Assembly: GCF_029632765.1 (NCBI RefSeq)
Contig: NZ_CP121247.1
Coordinates: 1-64,000 of the forward strand
Length of the DNA stretch: 64,000 nt
Reading direction: 5' to 3'
From: Arcanobacterium wilhelmae
GTDB taxonomy: Bacteria; Actinomycetota; Actinomycetes; Actinomycetales; Actinomycetaceae
The notes below the pieces were generated by a model, which did no database searches, had not been told where the DNA came from, and saw nothing but the letters and a program-made list of their open reading frames with translations. Positions 10,539-19,135 of the stretch are shown in pieces. Every line of letters begins with the position of its first letter. Within the stretch, counting starts at the first letter, position 1. The translations under genes were made by a program, and so were the position numbers.

Positions 10539-10655
10539 ATGAAGAAAGTTCTCTCAGCTGTTGTTCTAGCGGCGGTAGGATATGGCGTTTTCGTGAAGTG
10601 GCTCGAGGTCCGCGAACGCGAGGCCGCGTGGGTGAAGGTGACTGATCCCGAATAA
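10539..10655 (+). CDS. DLW-39 family small protein
   Basis: A 38-residue ORF between tRNA-Ile and tRNA-Ala. It begins MKKVLSAVVLAAVGYG, a hydrophobic helix, and ends AAWVKVTDPE. This matches the DLW-39 family in size, location and C-terminal pattern, although the name-giving tripeptide DLW is AAW here. GGGATGCC precedes the ATG. Function unknown. Confidence 0.8.
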   Translation: MKKVLSAVVLAAVGYGVFVKWLEVREREAAWVKVTDPE

Positions 10656-10663
10656 TTCAATAT

Positions 10664-10736
10664 GGGGCTATGGCGCAATTGGTAGCGCACCTGCTTTGCA
10701 AGCAGGGGGTTAGGGGTTCGAGTCCCCTTAGCTCCA
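10664..10736 (+). tRNA. tRNA-Ala (TGC)
   Basis: Complete 73-nt cloverleaf: acceptor GGGGCTA/TAGCTCC, D-arm GCGC...GCGC, anticodon stem CCTGC/GCAGG around TTTGCAA gives anticodon TGC, T-loop GGTTCGAGTCC, discriminator A. An accessory patch with an IS and toxin genes begins just downstream, but I see no second copy of the tRNA 3' end that would mark an attachment site. Confidence 0.97.
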
Positions 10737-10743
10737 CAATGAG

Positions 10744-10772
10744 AAGCCCGAACGGCGTAGCCGTCCGGGCTT
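10744..10772 (+). terminator. Hairpin terminator of the tRNA-Ile/tRNA-Ala unit
   Basis: Stem AAGCCCG/CGGGCTT plus ACGGC/GCCGT with loop GTA, starting eight bases after tRNA-Ala. Poor T-tract. Confidence 0.6.
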
Positions 10773-10788
10773 CGCTGTATTTCCGCAG

Positions 10789-10970
10789 CGCGAGCTTGCT
10801 CGCAGCGGAGGATAATGCGGCGAAGCCCGTGCTGATGTGAAACGTCAGTGAGGGCGCCGAAATTGTGTCGGTTGCTTCGCTCCCTCAACCTCTTCCTCTT
10901 CGCATGCCTCAAGCGTAAACGCTTGGGCTTGCTCATCGTCGAGGTGCGGAAAACCGCGCAGCGGTTTTCC
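10789..10970. repeat. Series of short perfect hairpins between tRNA-Ala and the IS
   Basis: After the tRNA terminator the spacer holds GCGAGC-TT-GCTCGC (about 10789), CAAGCG-TAAA-CGCTTG (about 10909) and a 10-bp stem GGAAAACCGC/GCGGTTTTCC with loop GCA (10948-10970). No convincing gene is seen in 10737-11018. The hairpins could be decayed terminators or part of a structured transcript. Confidence 0.4.
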
Positions 10971-11018
10971 TAGCACGAGACGAACGCCTGCGCGTGCGCA
11001 GAGCGAAGGTAAGTGCGG

Positions 11019-12346
11019 CCTATTGGACCTGTCGTGTTGTTTTTCTTCGGGTTTTTCGTTGGTGTGCCGGGGTTTCGGGGCTGAAAAGTCGTTTTGACTC
11101 GAGTTTTTGGTTGGACATTTCGTGTTGTTTTTACTGGGGGTTTGGCCTGGTATCGCGCGGGAAAGTCGGGCTTTGACTGGGTTGAATTGAGGGATGGGTA
11201 ATCCTTCATGCAACATCTGTGGACTGGCGATGATCAAGCACGGCACGACAGCGGCCGGACGCCGGCGTTTCCGTTGCACGAATTGCGGGGCGATAGCCTC
11301 CAGGGCCAATAATGTCCGCGCCCGATATTTCGCTACTTTCCTCGCGTTTATTGTGGGAAAGGTGGTCTACCGTGACCTGTCTGGATACGGACGTACTGCC
11401 AGGCGACGGTTTGAAGAGTTTTGGCGTTTATGGCCAACAGCTCCACTCGTTGACGAGGTCCATCCTGTTGTTTTTGTTGACGGGATTTACCTCGCCCGTA
11501 ACGTGGTGATGCTGATCGCGTGTACGAAAACCCATGTGATCGGCTGGCATATGGCTCGTAGTGAGCATGCGGGAGCTTGGTCAGCATTGTTTTCACGGAT
11601 CGCGGCCTCGTGCGTGGTGGTGTGTGATGGCGGGAGCGGGATCATGAAAGCCCTGCGTCAAGAATGGCCAACTACCCGCGTCCAGCGGTGTGTGTTTCAC
11701 GCGTTTAACGCAGTTAAACGCAAAACCACGACCAGGCCTAGGACGAATGCGGGAGTGGAGTTGTATGCGATCGCGAAAGCCTTACTGAAAGTCAAAACAC
11801 CCCAGGAAGCTCACGCATGGAGAAGCGAGTTGACCGCGTGGAATGCGTCGTGGGCTGAGTTTCTTACTCAAAAGACCAAGCTTGCGGACGGGAGGATCGT
11901 CAATACTCATCGACACCTTGTTGATGCGAAGAACTCGTTAAACGCGTTGATGAAGAGCGGGTTACTGTTTACGTTCCTTGACCCCGATCTGATTGCGAGA
12001 GCGGGTGTGGTGATCCCCGCGACGTCGAACCAGATCGAGGGAGGAAGCAATACCCTGTTACGGACTATGCTCCGGACTCATCGAGGAATGTGTCTGCAGC
12101 GGCGGATTAAAGCGGTTGCGTGGTGGTGTTACCTCCACACTCCTGACCCTCTACCACCTGCCCAGCTCTTGGCACACACGGTCACGGACGAGCAGATCGT
12201 TGCCATGTATCAGCTCGCCCATGATCGCCGCGCCGCGCAAGAAGAACTCAACATGTGGGGAACAGGAGCGGAGTAGAACGAATTCCACACCGCAGTCAAA
12301 TGGCAATCCAACGACTAAACCAAAACAACACGTTTTGTCCTATAGG
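11019..12346 (+). mobile_element. Insertion sequence, IS1249-like (IS256 superfamily)
   Basis: Boundaries are taken from imperfect terminal inverted repeats: the left end starts CCTATTGGACCTGTCGTGTT and the right end, read inward on the minus strand, starts CCTATAGGACAAAACGTGTT. The element is about 1328 bp with one transposase gene. I could not find a clear 8-9 bp target duplication; left flank is TAAGTGCGG and right flank CATCAGTTT. The right end lies inside a putative immunity gene, so the insertion or an adjacent deletion removed the end of that gene. Confidence 0.82.
11194..12276 (+). CDS. IS1249-family transposase
   Basis: DDE-type transposase of 360 residues. The N-terminus is a zinc-finger-like motif CNICG...RCTNCG (about residues 6-32). 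The catalytic core contains VFVDGIYLA (first Asp, about residue 92), VVVCDGGSGI (second Asp, about 143) followed by the CVFHAFN motif, and TSNQIEGGSN (Glu, about 275), the pattern of mutator/IS256-like enzymes. The ORF appears full length and intact, so the element could be active. It is preceded by 175 bp of IS leader. Confidence 0.87.
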   Translation: MGNPSCNICGLAMIKHGTTAAGRRRFRCTNCGAIASRANNVRARYFATFLAFIVGKVVYRDLSGYGRTARRRFEEFWRLWPTAPLVDEVHPVVFVDGIYLARNVVMLIACTKTHVIGWHMARSEHAGAWSALFSRIAASCVVVCDGGSGIMKALRQEWPTTRVQRCVFHAFNAVKRKTTTRPRTNAGVELYAIAKALLKVKTPQEAHAWRSELTAWNASWAEFLTQKTKLADGRIVNTHRHLVDAKNSLNALMKSGLLFTFLDPDLIARAGVVIPATSNQIEGGSNTLLRTMLRTHRGMCLQRRIKAVAWWCYLHTPDPLPPAQLLAHTVTDEQIVAMYQLAHDRRAAQEELNMWGTGAE

Positions 12347-12569
12347 CATCAGTTTCCTTGAAATCGTGAAGAAAATATGCAACCGCGGCTTCTTCAGTAT
12401 CAAACCATTTTTCAGAACTTCGTGATCCACGCTCGTAGTAATAGATGACGAACCGGCCGTGGACTTGTTCGATAATGAGAGCGTCGTTCTTTAGTCCTTC
12501 GTCTATGGAATAGGAATCGCGGTATTTCGCGTTCGCGTTGACATATTCTTTCAATTCGTCAATCGTCAT
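12315..12569 (-). pseudogene. Putative immunity protein, copy 1, 3' end replaced by IS sequence
   Basis: 84-residue ORF whose first about 40 residues are almost identical to the immunity gene at 12800-13066 (MTIDELKEYVNANAKYRDS; IIEQVHGRFVIYYYERGS). The final residues TKRVVLV are read from the IS inverted repeat, so the native C-terminus is lost. RBS GGAAAGGTGAAC precedes the ATG. By position it is a neighbour-type immunity gene of an Rhs toxin. It may still fold, since most of the conserved part is kept. The family is not recognised with certainty. Confidence 0.7.
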
Positions 12570-12620
12570 AGTTCACCTTTCCTTAGAATTCTGAATTCTG
12601 TGCATTCCCGCCCCGCACGG

Positions 12621-12752
12621 TTAGGGTGTCACACGTTTGTAGTGAATCGGACCTGTCAAGCTGAGATTCCAGCCTTGGCCGACATCAAAGCAACCAATAT
12701 TGAATTCATTCAATCCTTCAAAGGTTGGATGTTTTGTATGAGATGGATTAGC
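12621..12752 (-). pseudogene. Relic of a displaced toxin C-terminal tip
   Basis: An open stretch without a start encodes about 43 residues ending CFDVGQGWNLSLTGP...YKRVTP and a stop, immediately upstream of immunity copy 1. The end resembles in style the active toxin end (CFDQPGGGVQY ... IIKEVTP) at 13063. Rhs loci commonly carry such orphan toxin tips with their own immunity gene, displaced by recombination. The rest of 12753-12799 is A/T-rich with no feature. The homology is weak and seen by eye only. Confidence 0.42.
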
Positions 12753-12799
12753 TTACACATGTGAGACGATTCTATATTCATTATCAGTGCATATAGTAG

Positions 12800-13066
12800 T
12801 TAATCGTTGCACCTACTAATCTTAGTTTGTGTCAATTGCAGGTTTTCACTTTTAATGAAAGATCTTAAAAATCGTTCTACTGCTTCTGACTCGTTGTTAT
12901 ACCAATGTTCGAATGATCGAGATCCTCGTTCGTAGTGATATACGACGAACCGGCCGTGGACTTGTTCGATAATGAGAGCGTCGTTCTTTAGTCCTTCGTC
13001 TATGGAATAGGAATCGCGGTATTTCGCGTTCGCGTCGACATATTCCTTCAATTCGTCAATCGTCAT
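12800..13066 (-). CDS. Putative immunity protein, copy 2 (partner of the TNT-type toxin)
   Basis: 88-residue protein starting at the ATG at 13066, which overlaps the toxin stop codon (ATGA), so translation is coupled to the toxin gene. Conserved part MTIDELKEYVDANAKYRDS...VHGRFVVYHYERGS is shared with copy 1; the C-termini diverge. Small acidic/aromatic protein without signal peptide, thus cytosolic. Role as antidote is inferred from the position directly behind the toxin tip. The family name is not known to me; it is not like the longer IFT antidote of the mycobacterial TNT toxin. Confidence 0.72.
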   Translation of the reverse strand: MTIDELKEYVDANAKYRDSYSIDEGLKNDALIIEQVHGRFVVYHYERGSRSFEHWYNNESEAVERFLRSFIKSENLQLTQTKISRCND

Positions 13067-13400
13067 GGTGTAACCTCTTTTATGATTCCTCTTTCGATTA
13101 GTGTTTCTAGTTTTACAGGAGTTCGATATTGTACTCCGCCGCCTGGTTGATCGAAACATGGGGCGATAGTTGACATCTCGACTTCGAATGGTTTAACGAC
13201 TTCATAAACGTGATAGTCACTCGTATTTACTCCGTGTGGGAGAGCGCGTTGCCAGTCAGGGGTGCCGACATCAGCCAAATATTTGCCAGTTGGTTTTCCG
13301 TAGCGATCGAATTTCTCTCCGGCATATAGGAATACACGTTCCCAGTCTCCTGAGGCTCCATCATTTGGTGGGTAGTAGGGAACGAGTTCAGTCGATGTTG
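13063..13400 (-). other. TNT-type toxin domain (NAD+ glycohydrolase fold)
   Basis: About the last 110 codons of the Rhs pseudogene. Motifs GEKFDRYGKPTGKYLADVG, QRALPHGV, YHVYEVVKPF and FDQPGGGVQY match the tuberculosis-necrotizing-toxin family (DUF4237), which hydrolyses NAD+ in target cells. The histidine of YHVYEV and the glutamine before PGGG correspond to residues important in that family. It lacks its own start but could be used by recombination as a new tip. Confidence 0.75.
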
Positions 13401-16108
13401 ATTGGGGGATGTCTTTGGTTGCTGCGAGCGGGGCGTCGTCCGTGGCTGACATCGAGTGTGCGGCTTGAACGTCGGGTGAGGTGTCGGGTTGGGTGTGTGC
13501 GATGTCCATTCGATGGCTGATCTCGCCGCCGATCGTGGAAAAGGCAAGGCCGGTTTCTGCGTTAATCAGGAAGTCGTGGCCAAAGTCTGAGGCGCCGTAG
13601 CCGGGGGTTGTCAGTGCTGTGGCAGTGGTATCGATTACCGATCCTGTAAACGCATCAGCAACGTACCCCAGAGCACGGCTCGCGAAGGTTGCTCCGAGCC
13701 GGTTTGTCGCCATTGCAGTGACAGCGCGTCCTGCGGCACTGCCGGCGAGGCCGGAGACCGCGCCGATGGCGCCATCAAATAACACTTGTGTTGGGTCAAC
13801 GGTGCCAGTGGAATATTTTTGGGTGATGGTTGACATTCCGGCAGAGATAAGGAATCCACCCACGATCGCCCCGCCTACCGGGCCCATCAGGACTGTTGCT
13901 GCGATGCCACCAACAATGGCTGCTGTGCCAAGGACGTATTCCCATTTCGAGCCGGGAAGCTCGGCTTTGTAAGCGTCAAGATCGGCGTCTGTTGCTGGGC
14001 GCATTCCCCACGGGTCAACATAGGCAAGAGGATTGTTATTGGCATACGCGTAGGTGTTTGCTCCCGCCACTTGGTCGCATACCCTGGCGAGTGTATCCAT
14101 GGACAAGAAGGAGCGGGTGCGGGCGGTGCGCCACGAGATGGTGTCCCCGTCGTGGAAAAGTGCCCCACCGGGTAAAGGAAGCACGGATGCTGTGCCTTCT
14201 TGGATTGGCTGGGCGATTGGGGAGGTGGGATCCCACACGATATTCGTCTCATCGATGCGTACCGGATTCCCCACAGCGTCCGTGAGAACACGGTGGGTGA
14301 CACCATCGGTGCTGGTCACTGCGTGAAGGTATCCTCGTCCGTCCCACTCGTATGTCACCTCACGCCCGGCTGGGCCATGCTCGCTCACGCGATGTCCGGC
14401 AGCGTCATAGGTGAAGGAAACAACCGTGTCCCCGTCGGTGATCGACGCGAGTTGACCAAAAGTGTTATACGAATACTCACGGTGGCCGGTGGGGCCAGTT
14501 TCGGCCTTTAGTCGGCCTGAATCGTCGTAGGTGAAGTGGGTGGCGCCCTGCCTGCTCGTGATCGATGTTAGCTGGCCGGCGACGTCGTAGCCGTAACTCA
14601 CTGTGCCCGTTGGAGTAGCGATCGTGCTGATACGGCGAGAGGGGTCGCGCAGGATCGACGTGACCGCGCCTGCCTGACCGTTGATACGGGTATGTCTGGT
14701 CACTAGTCCGCGTTCGTAAGACCACTCATGGCGCCCGGAAGGTGTTGTCATCGCTGTCAGTTGGTTCGCAGCATCATAGGTGAAATCCACGTGGCCCAGA
14801 GCGCTATGGTCGATCGCGATAAGGTGGCCGACGGCGTCATACACGTAACGCGTGACGTCCCCGTTCGGGGAGATCTGGCGGGCCCGGCGCCCTGAAGGGG
14901 TGTACTCCCAGGTTGTTGTTCGCCCATCCACCGAATGCTCGATCAGGCGGCCGCGTCGATCGTAAAGCATCGACTGTGTGATGCCTCGCACATGATCGAT
15001 CACAGTCCGGTGCCGTCCGTCGCTCGTGACCCGCGTAGTGTAAGCCGGCTCAGAATCCACGCTCGTCACTACCGCGCCGTCAGTCTCACGGAACGACGTG
15101 GTGTGCCCAAGCGGATCTGTAGAGCTCACAAGACGGCCAACACCATGACTCGTGATCCCCGACCGAGTTATACATGCGGGTGAATACCACATCACCAATC
15201 GCGAGATCTGTTTCAGCCTCCACGAAGTTCCCCGTCGCGGCATTCACCGGATCCGTCACGTAGCCCGTGGTTGGCTCAATACCCGAGATCGAGGCCGGTT
15301 GCACGGCAAGATCAGTACGCGAAGACCGCACCCCTGCTGCTGCCAGCGACGCCGTCAACGCAGAATTCGGTGCACTGACCACACCCTCACTACCGAAATG
15401 TTCAAAAGCCTGCGCTACCGTGCGAAGCCATGCCACGTCCTCGTCGTTGTCCTTGAGCCACGCCCGCAATGCGCTGACAACACTGCTCGCATCCAACGAG
15501 CCAAACTGTCACGACGCGGCAAAATCCTCAAGGGCCCTCTCAAGTTGCGCGGGCTTGCCAGCCACGCTCTCATCCAGGCTAGCTAAACCCTGTGCCGCCG
15601 ACTTCAGATCCGCCGGGCTCGCCGACGATACGCCCATGTTCGGGCCACCCGATGCTCCAGGAGCCGGCGTTTCGCGTGGCTCGGGCGGAGGGGCCGAGGT
15701 GTGAATCGTCGGAGCAGGATTCACTTCGAGCCGCGGCGGGGGTTCTTGCCCGAACAAGTAATCCCACGTTTTCTCCCACCAGTTGTCGTGCTTGGTGACG
15801 TACTCGTGTGCGACACGGCGGCGCTCGTTTTCCTCGCGGGCGGCTTGGGCGATATCTTGCGCGCCCTGAGCTACGTCACGCAACGCCGAGGCGATCTCAT
15901 CCCGATCTGCTTGAGCGCTGGCCATATTCGAGGTGAATAGTTGCGAAAAATATCCACGAAACTGGCCCGACGCCGTCGACTCACACGACGCTCGGCTCGC
16001 CGCCTGGCTCTCCAAGGTGGAAGCAACCGCAGTGAAAGTTGAGGCCACGCTCCGCGCTACCGAGAAATCAAAATCCAGATCGTGTGCGTTGGCTCCTAAG
16101 CTAACCAT
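13063..16108 (-). pseudogene. Broken Rhs/YD-repeat polymorphic toxin with C-terminal TNT-type NAD+ glycohydrolase domain
   Basis: Ancestral gene in pieces. 16108-15509 encodes a helical WXG/LXG-like N-terminus (MVSLGANAHDLDF...). An in-frame TGA at 15506-15508 interrupts it; the same frame continues with ALRAWLKDNDEDVAWL and the Rhs entry motif DPVNAATGNFVEAETDL...VFTRMYNSVGDH. At about 15155 the frame changes and joins VGRLVSSTDPLGHTT, so the first half of the Rhs shell is deleted. The remaining frame to 13063 has YD repeats, the core end YAYANNNPLAYVDPWGMRP, two hydrophobic segments, and a TNT domain (YHVYEVVKPF...FDQPGGGVQYRTP) with the QPGGG signature. The tip is intact although the carrier is broken. 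Confidence 0.83.
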
Positions 16109-16237
16109 GAAACCTCGTATTCGTTGGTGAGTGATGCTTATCGTGTGGTGAAATCACATCGGAATATTCGAATTGTTGAGTTAATCCGCGGGTATCTATG
16201 CGGTGGAGAGACGGTCACAGCCCGTGGTGGTGAGAGG

Positions 16238-16696
16238 TCATCCGCGTGAACCGAAGAAAGCTGTCATATCAAAGCGAGCCCGATCGAATCGGATTTTTCG
16301 AACCCGGTCATGATCGCGGTACGTCACTTCTAGGAGCCTCACGCCCTTAAAATAACTATCACCAACGCTGATGATGTTGTGACGGGTCAGTATTTGTGTT
16401 CCGCGGAATGGATGAGAAATTGTGATGGAATCGTGGGTGACAGTGAGCGAATACGTTGCATAGAAGTACCCGCCAATTATTGCCCCGACGCCGAGGACGA
16501 AGGTGACAACAACCGTTACCCAATGCTTAAGCGCGCCGGCATTGCCGGATCCTTTCAGGGCAAGGAAGACACTTGATGCTAAAACAACGATTCCAAACAA
16601 TAACATCAAGGCTGTTGTGGTCTTTGAGTAAGTCTGGATACTTCCCGGTGCCTTCGGCTTACGGATTGCGACGGCGACCGCCGCACCAATCGGCAC
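16238..16696 (-). CDS. Hypothetical membrane protein, PH-like
   Basis: 152 residues from a GTG at 16696, with two hydrophobic helices (ALMLLFGIVVLASSVFLAL, about 29-47, and VTVVVTFVLGVGAIIGGYF, about 60-78) followed by a beta-rich domain (YSLTVTHDSITISHPFRGTQ). Two helices plus such a domain recall bacterial PH-domain membrane proteins. No good ribosome site is seen for this start, so the N-terminus is uncertain. Located upstream of the Rhs gene on the same strand; a link to the toxin is possible but not shown. Spacer 16109-16237 would hold the toxin promoter. Confidence 0.5.
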   Translation of the reverse strand: MPIGAAVAVAIRKPKAPGSIQTYSKTTTALMLLFGIVVLASSVFLALKGSGNAGALKHWVTVVVTFVLGVGAIIGGYFYATYSLTVTHDSITISHPFRGTQILTRHNIISVGDSYFKGVRLLEVTYRDHDRVRKIRFDRARFDMTAFFGSRG

Positions 16697-17144
16697 AAGA
16701 AGCGACGCCGATATCTAACCGATCGTTGAGGGATTCAGCATAGGACCAACTCATTTCGCTCGAGAATGCAACACTGACGAGGGGAATTCCCTAATCGTCG
16801 CTATTTTGTAGGGGAAACGTCAATGATTGTTCATTCTAACCTATCTAGTGATATCTGTGGAGTTCCAATATTCGAAACGTGAAGGTTAGGTAAGACGTGC
16901 GTTGGCGATGAGCCAGATGACGAGGGGTGACGTCACGTTTTCAAGGATTGAAGTTTTACCGGCGTCGCTGTTGCCGGCTTAGTCGTGCCCGGTATGGAGT
17001 GGAGTCAGCCCGCGTATTCCAATCTTGTGCCAACTCATATTGTGAGAAGCGTTTTTGTCATTTCTGGGAGCGCTGTACGATGTGCTGAAAATCGAATCTA
17101 TTCGTGATCACTCATCGATATTCATTTTTCACGCGGAGGAAACC
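16697..17144. other. Gene-free stretch with a short P-loop-like relic
   Basis: No intact gene seen. On the minus strand, 16985-16886 is open and reads AGNSDAGKTSILENV up to a stop; GNSDAGKTS looks like a Walker A loop of a lost ATPase or GTPase. One CCGGCGTCG word lies inside it (about 16960). The right end must contain the promoter of the ABC importer, with GGAGGAAACC just before its ATG. Confidence 0.3.
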
Positions 17145-18146
17145 ATGAAACGCAAGCTCAGCGCTCTCGTTGCTCTGGTCGGCACGCTGATGCTGGCCCT
17201 GGCAGCATGTTCAAGCCCGGCCACTACGGGCGGCGCAGCGTCAGGCGGTAGCGCATCGGCAAAGGATTCGTACACGATCGGCGTCGCACAGTATGTTTCG
17301 CATCCGTCTCTCGACGCCGCAGTGAAGGGCTTTAAGAAGGCAATCACCGACGCCGGGCTCAACGTCACCTACGATGAGCAGAACGCTCAAGCGGATCAGG
17401 GGACGTCGACGTCGATCGCGTCGAAGTTCGCCTCCTCAAAACCGGATCTGATCCTGGCCGTGGCTACCCCGATCGCGCAGGCGGTGGCGCAGAGCGTTAC
17501 CGATGCGCCAGTGTTGTTCACCGCCGTCACCGATCCGAAATCGGCGCAGCTGGTAGCCTCGAACGATGCGCCGGGAGCAAACGTTACTGGTACCACCGAT
17601 CTGAATCCGGTGGCCGAGCAGATCGGCCTGGTGAAGAAGGTGCTCCCGAATGCGAAGAGGATCGGCGTGATCTATTCTTCGGGCGAAGTGAACTCTGAGG
17701 TTCAGGTGGCTCTTGCCCGCGAAGAGGCGAAGAAGCTCGGCATGGAACTTGTGGAGAAGACGATCACGAACTCGTCGGAGGTTGTGCAGGCCGCTCAAAC
17801 CCTCGGCGATGTGGACGCGATCTACGTGCCGACCGATAACGCGGTGGTTTCCGCGCTCGAATCCGTGCTGCAGGTTGCGGAGCAGGGGAAGAAACTCGTG
17901 GTCTCGGGAGAGGCTGATTCAGTGCAGAAGGGGGCGGCGCTCACCTACGGCCTGGATTACGAGAAGCTCGGTGAGCAGACCGGCAAGATGGCGGTCAAGA
18001 TCCTCACTGAGGGCGGCGACCCCGCAACAATGCCCGTTGAAGCGCAGGAAAAGCCGCAGCTCGTGGTGAACCCGGCGGCGGCCGAGCGCATGGGCGTGCC
18101 GTTGCCGAAGGATCTCGTTGATCAAGCGGACCGAGTGATTAAATGA
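17145..18146 (+). CDS. ABC importer substrate-binding lipoprotein (TrpX-like)
   Basis: Extracytoplasmic binding protein of the ABC_sub_bind family. A lipoprotein signal peptide MKRKLSALVALVG...LALAACSS gives lipid attachment at the Cys (about residue 24), then a Ser/Gly linker and the binding fold (YTIGVAQYVSHPSLD, VTGTTDLNPVAEQI, RIGVIYSSGEVNSE, ALTYGLDYEKLGEQ). The start ATG at 17145 has GGAGGAAACC at ideal spacing; an upstream in-frame ATG at 17055 would spoil the signal peptide. It overlaps the permease gene by four bases. Relatives import tryptophan or other aromatic amino acids; the substrate is not determined here. Confidence 0.88.
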   Translation: MKRKLSALVALVGTLMLALAACSSPATTGGAASGGSASAKDSYTIGVAQYVSHPSLDAAVKGFKKAITDAGLNVTYDEQNAQADQGTSTSIASKFASSKPDLILAVATPIAQAVAQSVTDAPVLFTAVTDPKSAQLVASNDAPGANVTGTTDLNPVAEQIGLVKKVLPNAKRIGVIYSSGEVNSEVQVALAREEAKKLGMELVEKTITNSSEVVQAAQTLGDVDAIYVPTDNAVVSALESVLQVAEQGKKLVVSGEADSVQKGAALTYGLDYEKLGEQTGKMAVKILTEGGDPATMPVEAQEKPQLVVNPAAAERMGVPLPKDLVDQADRVIK

Positions 18147-19135
18147 TTGCCGCACTCGACCTCGGTCTGATCTACGCTCTGATGGCCCTGGGCGTGTACC
18201 TCACGTTCAGGATCCTTGATTTCGCAGATCTCACGATCGATTCAAGCTTCACGACCGGCGCCGGTACCACCGCTATCGCGCTACTCTCCGGGTGGAACCC
18301 GTGGGCGGCGACGGTGGCCGGCGCCCTCGTCGGAATCATCGCCGGACTGATTACCGGTTTGCTCAACACGGTCGGCAAGATTCACCCACTCCTTGCGGGT
18401 ATCCTCACGCAGATCGGGCTCTACTCGATTAACTTGCGCATCATGGGAAAGGCGAATGTGCCGCTACTGCGTTCGGAAACAGTGTTCACGCCGCTGCGGA
18501 ACAATCATCTGCTCGGAACGATCACGTCTGTGGGGATCCTGCTCTTCGTCGTCGCCGTTTTTTGTACTGTCCTCATCTGGTTCCTGAACACGCACCTTGG
18601 TCTTGCACTTCGGGCCACGGGCGACAACGAGGAGATGGCTCGCGCGCAGGGTATTAACACCGACATGACGAAGCTCGTGGGCCTGGCGCTATCGAACGCG
18701 CTGGTGGCGCTCTCGGGTTCGCTGTTCGCGCAGTACCAGGGCTTTGCTGATATCTCGATGGGTATCGGCTTGATCGTTGCCGGGCTCGCGTCGGTGATTA
18801 TCGGCACCGCAGTGGTTCCGACGTCGCGCGTGTGGGTTGCCGTGATCGCCGTGGTGGGCGGTTCGATCGCGTACCGCCTGATTATTCAGGCTGCGCTGAT
18901 GATCCCGTGGTTCGATCCGAACGACATGAAGCTCCTCTCGGCGCTGATCGTGGTGGTGGCACTGCTCGCTCCGCGTTCGAAAGCCTTCATGTCGGTGAGG
19001 AAGTCCAACCAGCCGAAATCGGAGTTTTCTAGCGTGCAGCCGTGGGATACGGCCGACGCCGAAGAGCTCGACTCTGGTGATACCCGCCCGGCGTCGAAGC
19101 AAGTAACGAGCCCCCAGCGGAAGGGAGGGAAGTGA
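18143..19135 (+). CDS. ABC importer permease (BPD_transp_2 family)
   Basis: Membrane subunit of the importer, 330 residues with about eight hydrophobic segments and the branched-chain/ribose permease pattern (LTFRILDFADLTIDSSFTTG at the start; GDNEEMARAQGINTDMTKL as the ATPase-contact loop near residue 155). ATGA overlap with the binding-protein gene. A polar, probably cytosolic tail of about 40 residues follows the last helix and includes a CCGGCGTCG word (about 19093). Confidence 0.88.
   Translation: MIAALDLGLIYALMALGVYLTFRILDFADLTIDSSFTTGAGTTAIALLSGWNPWAATVAGALVGIIAGLITGLLNTVGKIHPLLAGILTQIGLYSINLRIMGKANVPLLRSETVFTPLRNNHLLGTITSVGILLFVVAVFCTVLIWFLNTHLGLALRATGDNEEMARAQGINTDMTKLVGLALSNALVALSGSLFAQYQGFADISMGIGLIVAGLASVIIGTAVVPTSRVWVAVIAVVGGSIAYRLIIQAALMIPWFDPNDMKLLSALIVVVALLAPRSKAFMSVRKSNQPKSEFSSVQPWDTADAEELDSGDTRPASKQVTSPQRKGGK

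Noticed and set aside
15505..15509. TGA in the Rhs gene as selenocysteine codon
   Set aside because: No SECIS-like hairpin or family precedent; other lesions in the same gene point to decay.
10737..17050. Integrative element at tRNA-Ala with att sites
   Set aside because: No integrase and no second copy of the tRNA 3' end found; the patch is better explained by IS and Rhs rearrangement.
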